Shown here: positions 13,199 through 19,376 of the stretch, piece by piece
Layout of the letters: every line of letters begins with the position of its first letter
Position numbering within the stretch: the stretch's first letter is position 1
From: an uncultured Oscillospiraceae bacterium
GTDB lineage: Bacteria > Bacillota > Clostridia > Oscillospirales > Oscillospiraceae
NCBI GenBank assembly: GCA_934590505.1
Contig: CAKTPC010000024.1
Location: 1-19,376 of the forward strand
Direction of reading: 5' to 3'
Length of the DNA: 19,376 nt
Notes under the pieces: model-generated
Databases searched by the model: none
What the model was told of the DNA's origin: nothing
The model's input: only the letters and a program-made list of their open reading frames with translations
Position numbers and translations under genes: made by a program

Positions 13199-15511
13199 GT
13201 GATAATCAATTATTATAAACAGCGCGCCGAGGGGGTAGTTCATATCAAAAGCAACGAAAAATTCACGCAGCGGGCGGAGCTTGCCATCGAAAACGCACGC
13301 ACAGCGGCTGGCGAACTGGGGCACGGCTATGTCGGCACCGAGCATCTGCTGCTCGGCATAATCGCGGAGAAGGACGGCCTCGGCGCGCGCATACTGCGCT
13401 CTCAGGGGCTCGACAGTGAGCGGCTGCGCGGCATAATCATCCGCCGCAGCGGCGTCGGCAGTCCAGCAAAACCGAGCCAAGGGCTCACGGAGCGGGCAAA
13501 GCTCGCTGTGGAGCGCGCCGCGGAGGAGGCGCGCTGTCTCCAGCAGAGCTACATCGGCACCGAGCACCTGCTGCTCGGTCTGCTGCGCCAGAGCGACTGC
13601 GGAGCCGCCGCCGTTCTGCGCGAAGCCGGCTGCGACCTCAACGATATTTACACCGACATCATGGCCGTGTTCGGAAATCCCGATTTCCGCGGCAAGCAGC
13701 AGACTGGCGCAGTGCGCAGCACGATACGCCGCGCGGACACGCGCGTGCTCGACCAGTACAGCCGCGACCTTACGGACCTCGCAGCGGGCGGGGCCTTTGA
13801 CCCCGTCGTCGGCAGGACCGAGGAGATACGCCGCGCGATACAGATCCTCTCGCGCCGCAGCAAAAACAACCCCGTGCTCGTCGGGGAGCCGGGCGTCGGC
13901 AAGACCGCCGTCGCAGAGGGGCTCGCGATGTGCGTTGCGCAGGGGCAGGCCCCGTCGGAGCTTAAGAACAAGCGCATAGTGTCGCTGGATATCCCGGCGA
14001 TGCTCGCGGGGACAAAGTACCGCGGCGACTTCGAGGAGCGCGTTAAATCCGTGCTGCGCGACGTGCGCCGCGCGGGGGACATCATCCTTTTTATAGACGA
14101 GCTGCACACTATCATCGGCGCAGGCAGCGCCGAGGGCGCGATCGACGCGGCGAACATCCTCAAGCCCGCGCTCGGCCGCGGCGAGGTGCAGATAATCGGC
14201 GCGACAACACCGGAGGAATACCGGCGGCACATTGAAAAGGACGCCGCACTCGAGCGGCGCTTTCAGCCCGTAAAGGTCGGCGAGCCCGACCGCGAGCAGA
14301 CGATGGAGATGCTGCGCAGCGTGCGCACACCGCTTGAGCGGCACCACGGCGTCAGACTCACGGCAGGCGCGATGCGTGCGGCCTACGAGCTCTCTGTGCG
14401 GTATATAAACGACCGCTTCCTGCCGGATAAGGCCATCGACCTACTCGACGAGGCGGCGGCCGCGGTACACGTCGCTGGCGAGCGGATAACCGTCGAGACG
14501 CAGGACGTGGCGCAGGTCGTGTCCATGTGGACGGGTGTGCCCGTGACAGGGCTCGACGCGGACGAGAGCCTGCGGCTATTAACGCTGGAGAAGCAGCTGC
14601 GCGAGCGCATCATTGGGCAGGACGAGGCCGTCTCTGCCGTGGCGCGAGCGATACGCCGCGGGCGCGTTGGGCTCAAGGATCCTGGCCGTCCGGTCGGCTC
14701 GTTCATGTTCTTAGGCCCCACGGGCGTCGGGAAAACAGAGCTGTGCCGCGCGCTGGCCGCGACCGTCTACGGTGACGAGGGCGCGATAATACGACTCGAC
14801 ATGTCCGAATATATGGAGAAGCACTCGGTCAGCCGCCTGATAGGCTCTCCGCCCGGCTATGTCGGCTATGAGGACGGCGGCCAGCTCACCGAAAAGGTGC
14901 GGCGCAAGCCATGGTCGGTGGTGCTGTTCGACGAGATAGAGAAGGCGCATGAGGACGTGTGGGGCATCCTGCTGCAGATCATGGATGACGGGCACCTCAC
15001 CGACTCGGCGGGGCGGCGGATCGACTTTTCAAACACGGTCATCGTCATGACCTCGAACATCGGGGCTAAGGCGATAACCGAGAACCGCCCTCAGCTCGGC
15101 TTCACCGGCGGCGGAGAGCCTGACGGCGAGACCATGCGCAGCCGCGTCATGGAGGAGCTGCGCGCGACCTTCAAGCCAGAGTTTCTCAACCGCGTTGACG
15201 AGACGATAATCTTCCGCAGGCTCGGCGAGGATGACATGCTTGAGATCACGCAGACGATGCTCACGAAGGTCGCCGCGCGCTTCAGCGCCCTCGGCCTTGA
15301 GCTGAGCGTGCCGCAGAAGACGGCACAGTGGCTGGCGCATGAGGGCTATGACGAGCGCTTCGGCGCAAGGCCGCTGCGCAGGACATTGCAGCACAGCCTT
15401 GAGGACGCCGCAGCGGACATGCTGCTCGACGGACGCATCGCCCGCGGCGACAGGGTCACAGCGGAAGTCACGGACGGCGGGATCATACTGGTCAGGGACG
15501 CTGGGACTTGA
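13199..15511 (+). CDS. clpC: ClpC/ClpA-type AAA+ unfoldase without a middle domain
   Basis: About 770 residues; unfolds proteins for the ClpP protease. Two Clp_N repeats (each with YVGTEHLLLG or YIGTEHLLLG) are followed by AAA domain D1 with Walker A GEPGVGKT (229-236) and Walker B ILFIDELH, then D2 with GPTGVGKT (506-513) and VVLFDEIEKAH. LGF at 633-635 fits the ClpP-docking loop, so it should be a protease partner rather than a disaggregase. Between IDLLDEAAAAV and VVSMWTGVPV there are only about 20 residues, where ClpC has a coiled-coil middle domain of about 50 or more. In this it resembles ClpA, as does its length. The start is uncertain: no ATG lies near the conserved N-terminus (KFTQRAELAI). 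The GTG at 13199, behind CAGGG, is the best candidate; a GTG at 13118 without a ribosome binding site would add 27 AT-rich codons. No ctsR or mcsAB is adjacent. Confidence 0.93.
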   Translation: MIINYYKQRAEGVVHIKSNEKFTQRAELAIENARTAAGELGHGYVGTEHLLLGIIAEKDGLGARILRSQGLDSERLRGIIIRRSGVGSPAKPSQGLTERAKLAVERAAEEARCLQQSYIGTEHLLLGLLRQSDCGAAAVLREAGCDLNDIYTDIMAVFGNPDFRGKQQTGAVRSTIRRADTRVLDQYSRDLTDLAAGGAFDPVVGRTEEIRRAIQILSRRSKNNPVLVGEPGVGKTAVAEGLAMCVAQGQAPSELKNKRIVSLDIPAMLAGTKYRGDFEERVKSVLRDVRRAGDIILFIDELHTIIGAGSAEGAIDAANILKPALGRGEVQIIGATTPEEYRRHIEKDAALERRFQPVKVGEPDREQTMEMLRSVRTPLERHHGVRLTAGAMRAAYELSVRYINDRFLPDKAIDLLDEAAAAVHVAGERITVETQDVAQVVSMWTGVPVTGLDADESLRLLTLEKQLRERIIGQDEAVSAVARAIRRGRVGLKDPGRPVGSFMFLGPTGVGKTELCRALAATVYGDEGAIIRLDMSEYMEKHSVSRLIGSPPGYVGYEDGGQLTEKVRRKPWSVVLFDEIEKAHEDVWGILLQIMDDGHLTDSAGRRIDFSNTVIVMTSNIGAKAITENRPQLGFTGGGEPDGETMRSRVMEELRATFKPEFLNRVDETIIFRRLGEDDMLEITQTMLTKVAARFSALGLELSVPQKTAQWLAHEGYDERFGARPLRRTLQHSLEDAAADMLLDGRIARGDRVTAEVTDGGIILVRDAGT

Positions 15512-15526
15512 CGCGCTGTGGTGCAG

Positions 15527-15546
15527 CGAGCATTATCGAGCATTAT
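15527..15546. repeat. 10-bp tandem duplication downstream of clpC
   Basis: CGAGCATTAT occurs twice in direct succession, 15 nt after the clpC stop. It may be simple slippage. The gap 15512-15684 otherwise shows only a weak 32-codon + frame (15582-15680) and no clear terminator for clpC. Confidence 0.6.
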
Positions 15547-15581
15547 CGTATAGATAACTTTTGAATTACGGGGAACGCCGA

Positions 15582-15680
15582 ATGAAGAAACAGATGATCT
15601 CGCTGCTCCATGCAGGTGTTACGCATCGCAGAGCGCTGTTAAGGAGAACTATACGTGGAAAAGTTCTGAAATTGGCATAA
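15582..15680 (+). CDS. Doubtful small basic ORF
   Basis: A 32-codon frame (starting MKKQMISLLHAGVTHRRALL) rich in Lys, Arg and His, with a poor GGGG-type ribosome binding site and no promoter I can defend. It ends 4 nt before the hairpin at 15685-15713, but that hairpin is better explained as the terminator of the tRNA gene on the other strand. Listed so it is not lost; it may well be non-coding. Confidence 0.15.
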   Translation: MKKQMISLLHAGVTHRRALLRRTIRGKVLKLA

Positions 15681-15684
15681 CAAA

Positions 15685-15713
15685 AAGCCTGTAGTCATTG
15701 AAACTACAGGCTT
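15685..15713 (-). terminator. Terminator of the tRNA-Gln gene
   Basis: A perfect 11-bp stem (15685-15695 with 15703-15713) and 7-nt loop. On the - strand it is followed by TTTTTG after the stem core, a few bases beyond the tRNA 3' end. Confidence 0.85.
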
Positions 15714-15719
15714 CCTTAT

Positions 15720-15793
15720 TGGCAGCGGGAGAAGGATTTGAACCCTCGCATACGGAGTCAGAGTCCGCTGTGCTACCACTACACAATCCCGCT
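15720..15793 (-). tRNA. tRNA-Gln (anticodon CTG)
   Basis: 74 nt on the - strand with encoded CCA. The acceptor stem AGCGGGA/TCCCGCT pairs over 7 bp, with discriminator G. The D-arm contains the GTAGTGGTAGCAC stretch, the anticodon loop is CTCTGAC (anticodon CTG, reading CAG), and the T-arm holds GGTTCAAATCC. The gene is transcribed alone from a consensus promoter at 15807-15834. Confidence 0.96.
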
Positions 15794-15806
15794 AAACGCA
15801 AGGGTT

Positions 15807-15834
15807 ATTATACCTTTTTTTACGGATTTGTCAA
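15807..15834 (-). promoter_or_regulatory. Consensus promoter of the tRNA-Gln gene
   Basis: On the - strand TTGACA (15834-15829), a 16-bp spacer containing an A7 run, and TATAAT (15812-15807). Both hexamers are perfect, as expected for a stable-RNA gene. It begins 10 nt after the gtrA-like stop codon. Confidence 0.92.
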
Positions 15835-15843
15835 GAGTAAATT

Positions 15844-16263
15844 TCAAGATTCCTCACGTTTTTTTGCCGCCGCGGTATCAATGCTCCCACCGAACACCAC
15901 AAAACGGTCATAAAGAAACTCCGTGGTAAAGTTCAGCAGCATTGAAACGGCGAGCACCACATACTCGTTCCAGCCCATACCGGTGAGCTTGTCCCCTCCC
16001 CATGTGGACAGCGGCGTGAACACAAGATAATAAGCCGCGACCTTGAGCATCGCGATCGGTACATTGTTGGCCGAGCGGAACGTGATCTTGCGGTTGAGCG
16101 TAAAATTCCACAGCACCGACAGGATCAGCGCGGTAAGATAGCACACCCAATAATTCCAGCGGAAAACCTCGTTCATCAGCGTGAAGCTCAGAAGCTGAAT
16201 GATCCCCGCGCTGGCGGAAAACAGCGTGAACTTGACCGCGCGCATAAGCTCCTTCTTGTCCAT
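15844..16263 (-). CDS. GtrA-family membrane protein (lipid-linked sugar flippase-like)
   Basis: 139 residues, four predicted membrane helices (about 9-30, 34-52, 70-92 and 96-115), short charged ends. The pattern RAVKFTLFSASAGIIQLLSF near the start and the NFTLNRKITFRS segment after helix 2 are characteristic of GtrA/GtcA proteins, which are thought to move undecaprenyl-phosphate sugars across the membrane. The start at 16263 has GGAGG 5 nt upstream; a longer frame to 16296 includes the ribosome binding site. It has its own strong promoter at 16314-16342 and follows the DUF6020-like gene. A likely partner is the GtrB/CsbB-type synthase at 8851-9804, although the two genes are 6 kb apart. Confidence 0.92.
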   Translation of the reverse strand: MDKKELMRAVKFTLFSASAGIIQLLSFTLMNEVFRWNYWVCYLTALILSVLWNFTLNRKITFRSANNVPIAMLKVAAYYLVFTPLSTWGGDKLTGMGWNEYVVLAVSMLLNFTTEFLYDRFVVFGGSIDTAAAKKREES

Positions 16264-16313
16264 AAATACCTCCGTGCGGAAGCCGCAATGCTTCAATTTT
16301 TTGAACTAATTGC

Positions 16314-16342
16314 AGTATACTCCAGCCGCGGCATTTAGTCAA
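16314..16342 (-). promoter_or_regulatory. Promoter of the gtrA-like gene
   Basis: On the - strand TTGACT (16342-16337), a 17-bp spacer and TATACT (16319-16314), with the expected transcription start about 45 nt before the start codon. It sits directly after the stop of the upstream membrane protein gene. Confidence 0.85.
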
Positions 16343-16357
16343 GCGAATAATATAAAC

Positions 16358-17962
16358 TCAGTCTTTCTTACTACATATAAACGGCAGAAACAGATATACC
16401 GGCAGGCCGAGCGCAAACACGAACACATAGCGCAGGCCGTAGGCAGCCGGGGCGGCGATCATGATGCACAGCCAGTTTGCAAGCGCGGGAACGTACGCGA
16501 TCCATGCGCCGCGGCGACGCTTTATTATGGTCAGAAGCATAAAGCCGGTAATGACCCAGAAGAGCGTTCCGCTGCCTATCGCCCCTTTGATGTTTTCTAT
16601 CGGCTCCGCGATCGAAAAGCCGAATATCTGCTTGAACTCATCCCTCATCCTGATGCCGTAGCGGTCAACGTTGTTGATCTCCTCAGGTATGAATTGAATA
16701 TAGCCGTACCAGTCCTGCACTCCCGGCTTCCAGTAGCCGTGCGTCTCCATAAGATAAGCGCGCACATAGGTGACGGGGTTTTTGATCCCCATGCTTATCC
16801 ATGTTTTTATGAACTCGGCCTTGGTCTGTTCAAGAAAATCCTCGTCGAAGAAGTAGTTCCATTTTATCTGGTCAACAAGGCAGGGCGCATAATTCTGCTG
16901 CCACCACCATTGCAGCATGAGCTGATAAGCATACTCCTCATCGGCCTCGGACATGTTCCCGTCATAATAGATGACCGCGCCCATCTGCTGTATCGGTATG
17001 CCGACGCTCTCGACGAACTCCTGCTCTATGCCCCACGCTTTATAGCCGATGCTTGTGACCGTGAAGTAGAGCGCGATGATGCCCGCAAACGACGCGGTCA
17101 CCAGCTTGCGGTGATTTCTGAGCGCTATCGCCAGCGCCGCCGCGGCCACGATGACGACATATATGCCGTTGTTTCTGAAAAACGCCGCGCCGAGAGCCGT
17201 AAGCAGCATGCGGATAAGCATGTGCCGGTCAATGCTCCCGCTCCGCAGGACTGTATAAAGCTGTATCGACAGCAGAAGCAGCAGCGCCGAATAGAGCGGG
17301 TCCTTCCACAGCGCGATCGCATATGACGCGAAGAGCGGTTCCAGTGCGTAGAAGGCTATGACCGCCGCTATGTATACCTTGTGCGCCCCGTTCTCCCGCA
17401 GAAATCCCACCACGCGGCAGATGACCAGCGCCATAAGCACCGACTGCGCCGCCGAATAGCAGCATATACCTATATTATAGTCGGAGAACAGCTCGCCGAT
17501 CTTCAGAAATATGCCGAGAAACAGCGTGTAGGCTACCGGGTGATGGTTGTTGTTGGGATGCCCCACATCTATCATCTGTTCTATCGACGAGAAGGAATCG
17601 CCCTGAACGCCGCCGGGATAAAAGCTCAGCAGATACGGCGTCCACGCCAGCAGCAGAAGCGCAAAGACGAATATCAGCAGCCTTTTATTTCTGCTGCCGC
17701 TGCCCGCCGGGGACTCCAGTCTGTCAATTATAATGCTCATCAGCGCCATTGCGGCATAGCACAGCACAAATGCCGCAAGCAGCCACAGTACATCCGCCGC
17801 GTTTGGCGAGGTCATATAGTTCTCTGTCGGATAGCCTTTGACGCCGCCGGTATATACGATATGCCGTCCCAGCACATATACCGCGGCAAACACCGCCGAA
17901 AACAGCGCCGCGATAATTCCTTCTCTTTTCCCCCAGCCGAGGGCCTTTTTCAGCTTATTCAT
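16358..17962 (-). CDS. Large membrane protein, GT-C-like, resembling DUF6020
   Basis: About 534 residues with 10-12 hydrophobic helices. The loop after the third helix holds PGGVQGDS (116-123) and NNNHHPVAYT (137-146). These conserved acidic and histidine motifs recall the first extracytoplasmic loop of GT-C glycosyltransferases and the DUF6020 family as I remember it. A soluble domain of about 140 residues (roughly 320-460, rich in Trp and Tyr) lies between the later helices, which again suits a membrane glycosyltransferase. ATG 17962 is preferred because AAAGGG lies 9 nt upstream; an ATG at 17968 is too close to it. The RlmI-like gene ends 15-20 nt upstream, so the two are probably co-transcribed, and gtrA follows. 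Function is inferred from topology and neighbours. Confidence 0.75.
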   Translation of the reverse strand: MNKLKKALGWGKREGIIAALFSAVFAAVYVLGRHIVYTGGVKGYPTENYMTSPNAADVLWLLAAFVLCYAAMALMSIIIDRLESPAGSGSRNKRLLIFVFALLLLAWTPYLLSFYPGGVQGDSFSSIEQMIDVGHPNNNHHPVAYTLFLGIFLKIGELFSDYNIGICCYSAAQSVLMALVICRVVGFLRENGAHKVYIAAVIAFYALEPLFASYAIALWKDPLYSALLLLLSIQLYTVLRSGSIDRHMLIRMLLTALGAAFFRNNGIYVVIVAAAALAIALRNHRKLVTASFAGIIALYFTVTSIGYKAWGIEQEFVESVGIPIQQMGAVIYYDGNMSEADEEYAYQLMLQWWWQQNYAPCLVDQIKWNYFFDEDFLEQTKAEFIKTWISMGIKNPVTYVRAYLMETHGYWKPGVQDWYGYIQFIPEEINNVDRYGIRMRDEFKQIFGFSIAEPIENIKGAIGSGTLFWVITGFMLLTIIKRRRGAWIAYVPALANWLCIMIAAPAAYGLRYVFVFALGLPVYLFLPFICSKKD

Positions 17963-17983
17963 ACGCATCCGCCCTTTACAGTG

Positions 17984-19204
17984 TTATACTACCTGGAAAA
18001 TATAGAACTTCAGATAATCCGTCTCCGGAACGTTCCATAGTATCGGATGATCGGGCGCTTGCTGCCGCGCCTCGATCTGCCGCAGCTCAACATTCGCGTC
18101 CTGCGCCGCCGAGCGCAGCATCTTCACAAACAGCTCCGACGGCATGAAATGGCTGCATGAGGCAGTCGCGAAATATCCGCCGCGCGGCAGCGCCTTGAGC
18201 GCGCGCAGGTTTATCTCCTTATAGCCCTTCTCAGCACGGCCGACGGTCTTGCGCGACTTCGTGAATGCCGGCGGGTCAAGGATGATGAAATCATATTCGT
18301 CCTTCTTCACTTCCGGCAAAAGGTCGAATACATCCGCCGCGACAAAGTCCATACTGTCCTCAAGGCCGTTTCTGCGCGCATTCTCCCGCGCCATCGCAAC
18401 GGCGCTCTCGGACACATCCACCGCCGTCACGTGCTCCGCGCCGCCGAGCGCGGCGTTGAGCGCGAAAGAGCCGGTGTGGGTAAAGCAGTCGAGCACGCGC
18501 CGCCCCTTGGCAAGGCGTGCCACGGCAAGGCGGTTATACTTCTGGTCAAGGAAGAAACCCGTTTTCTGCCCGTTCTCGAAATCGACGGCATAGTATATCC
18601 CGTTCTCGCATATCTCGGTCACGGTGCTCTGCGGATGCTCCTCGCCGGGCAGCTCATACCATCCCTTACCCTGCTCAAGTCCTTCGAGCGCGCGGATGGC
18701 AACGTCGTTGCGTTCGTATATGCCGTCGATCCGCTCCCCGCTCTCTCGCAGCACCTCGACGAGCAGTGGGAAGATCACGTCCTTGAGCCGCTCCATCCCA
18801 ACGGAGAGCGTCTGCGTGACGAGGATGTTCGAGAATCTGTCCACGGTCAGGCCGGGAAAGCCATCGGCCTCGCCGAAGATGATGCGGCAGCATGACACGT
18901 CCCCGCCCATGACTGTGCGGCGGTAATCCCATGCGTACCTGATGCGCCGCTTCCAGAATTCGGCATCAAAGCGGTCGTTCGCGTTGTGTGAGATAAGCCG
19001 CAGGCCGATCTTGCTCACACGGCTGTACAGCCCCGTGCCGAGGTAGCGCCCGTTCTCACTGATCGCATCGGCCAGCGCGCCGTTTTCAGGCTCGGCACTT
19101 TTGGAAATTATCTCCTGCGCGTATATCCACGGGTGCCCCGTGCCGACCCACGCGCTGCCTTTCTTGGTGATTATAAAGGAAGGGTATTCTCTTTCGATCT
19201 TCAT
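17984..19204 (-). CDS. RlmI-like 23S rRNA (cytosine-C5) methyltransferase
   Basis: 406 residues, SAM-dependent rRNA methyltransferase. An N-terminal PUA domain (about 8-75) is followed by a middle RNA-binding segment (75-210), then QKTGFFLDQ (213-221). The Rossmann domain has VLDCFTHTGSFA (237-248), DPPAF (310-314) and ASCSHF (348-353), with C350 as the likely catalytic nucleophile. E. coli RlmI methylates C1962 of 23S rRNA and the domain order here matches it. The start at 19204 has GGGCGG nearby; an upstream frame reaching 19276 crosses the promoter. It is first in a minus-strand unit followed closely by the DUF6020-like gene. The exact rRNA position is inferred from the family. Confidence 0.9.
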   Translation of the reverse strand: MKIEREYPSFIITKKGSAWVGTGHPWIYAQEIISKSAEPENGALADAISENGRYLGTGLYSRVSKIGLRLISHNANDRFDAEFWKRRIRYAWDYRRTVMGGDVSCCRIIFGEADGFPGLTVDRFSNILVTQTLSVGMERLKDVIFPLLVEVLRESGERIDGIYERNDVAIRALEGLEQGKGWYELPGEEHPQSTVTEICENGIYYAVDFENGQKTGFFLDQKYNRLAVARLAKGRRVLDCFTHTGSFALNAALGGAEHVTAVDVSESAVAMARENARRNGLEDSMDFVAADVFDLLPEVKKDEYDFIILDPPAFTKSRKTVGRAEKGYKEINLRALKALPRGGYFATASCSHFMPSELFVKMLRSAAQDANVELRQIEARQQAPDHPILWNVPETDYLKFYIFQVV

Positions 19205-19236
19205 TTCAGTTCCGCCCGAATAAAATATTTTGCTAT

Positions 19237-19242
19237 ATTGTA
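19237..19242 (-). promoter_or_regulatory. Probable extended -10 element of the RlmI-like gene
   Basis: On the - strand TGTTACAAT gives a TGn-extended -10 (TACAAT at 19242-19237) about 33 nt before the start codon. There is no good -35 hexamer at the normal distance, which is acceptable for extended -10 promoters. Confidence 0.45.
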
Positions 19243-19310
19243 ACATATTCAACTGAAAAAGAACAGATAGAAACACCGCACATTTTCACACATTCGCAGC
19301 ATTACGAATA

Positions 19311-19339
19311 TTGACGGAAACAGCGCGCTATGCTATACT
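19311..19339 (+). promoter_or_regulatory. Strong promoter for a gene beyond the right edge
   Basis: TTGACG (19311-19316), a 17-bp spacer and TATACT (19334-19339), followed by AGGAG at 19358-19362. The start codon is either the ATG at 19363, which is too close to the ribosome binding site, or lies past base 19376. The gene is divergent from the RlmI-like gene. Confidence 0.8.
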
Positions 19340-19376
19340 ACAGATTAATTTATTAAAAGGAGATGTGTATCCTCTT

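Noticed and set aside
13193..14347. A long - strand open frame opposite the Clp unfoldase gene.
   Set aside because: It is low-complexity (Ala/Arg/Leu-rich) and is explained by the GC-rich codons of the AAA+ gene on the other strand.
15698..15913. A + frame reading GEGFEPSHTESESAVLPL and similar.
   Set aside because: This is the translation of the antisense of the tRNA-Gln gene, a well-known false ORF.
16310..17326. A 338-codon + frame opposite the DUF6020-like gene.
   Set aside because: It is rich in His, Arg and Tyr with no domain, and is antisense to a convincing membrane protein.

Overview
This 19.4 kb window reads as a chromosomal segment of a Gram-positive anaerobe of the class Clostridia, most likely a gut Oscillospiraceae-type bacterium. 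That is an inference from high-GC coding with strong AGGAGG-type ribosome binding sites, TTGACA/TATAAT promoters, a SpoVT/AbrB-type gene fragment, a small 2[4Fe-4S] ferredoxin, a ClpC/ClpA-type unfoldase and a lipoprotein-anchored TRAP binding protein. No phage genes, transposase or CRISPR array are visible.

Layout. (1) 1-2003: 3' part of metG and its terminator. (2) 2047-8842: a sugar-acid catabolic locus, all on the + strand: a FadR-type GntR regulator, a zinc sugar dehydrogenase, a complete DctP-DctQ-DctM TRAP transporter, a VOC-fold protein and a D-galactonate-dehydratase-like enolase-superfamily enzyme, closed by a bidirectional terminator. Two copies of a 19-nt operator-like sequence, in inverted orientation, lie just downstream of the two promoters (before the regulator and before dctP). 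They suggest that the regulator controls itself and the transporter operon. (3) 8851-11314: on the - strand, a promoter, a multi-spanning GT-C-like membrane protein and a polyprenyl-phosphate glycosyltransferase (GtrB/CsbB type) overlapping by 4 nt. (4) 11444-11850: gene debris, holding a truncated spoVT/AbrB-like gene and an unexplained minus-strand micro-ORF facing each other across a bidirectional terminator. (5) 11851-13106: tRNA1(Val) A37 methyltransferase, a 200-bp run of five consecutive hairpins, and a ferredoxin. (6) 13199-15511: a ClpC/ClpA-type AAA+ unfoldase that lacks the ClpC middle domain. (7) 15685-15834: tRNA-Gln(CTG) with a consensus promoter and its own terminator. (8) 15844-19204 on the - strand: a GtrA-family flippase-like protein with its own promoter, a large membrane protein resembling DUF6020, and an RlmI-like rRNA methyltransferase. 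(9) The right edge holds a strong + promoter and ribosome binding site for a gene that lies outside.

How the genes work together. The catabolic locus imports a sugar acid through a Na+- or H+-coupled TRAP carrier, can oxidise or epimerise it through the NAD-dependent dehydrogenase, and dehydrates an aldonate to a 2-keto-3-deoxy acid. No kinase or aldolase for that product is present here. The two minus-strand envelope clusters together supply the parts of a three-component glycosylation system (GtrB-like synthase, GtrA-like flippase, GT-C-type transferases), split around housekeeping genes.

The observations most worth a second look are the paired operators, the inverted repeat that encloses the dctP promoter, the five-hairpin array, the unfoldase without a middle domain and with an unclear start, and the spoVT remnant with its neighbouring micro-ORF.
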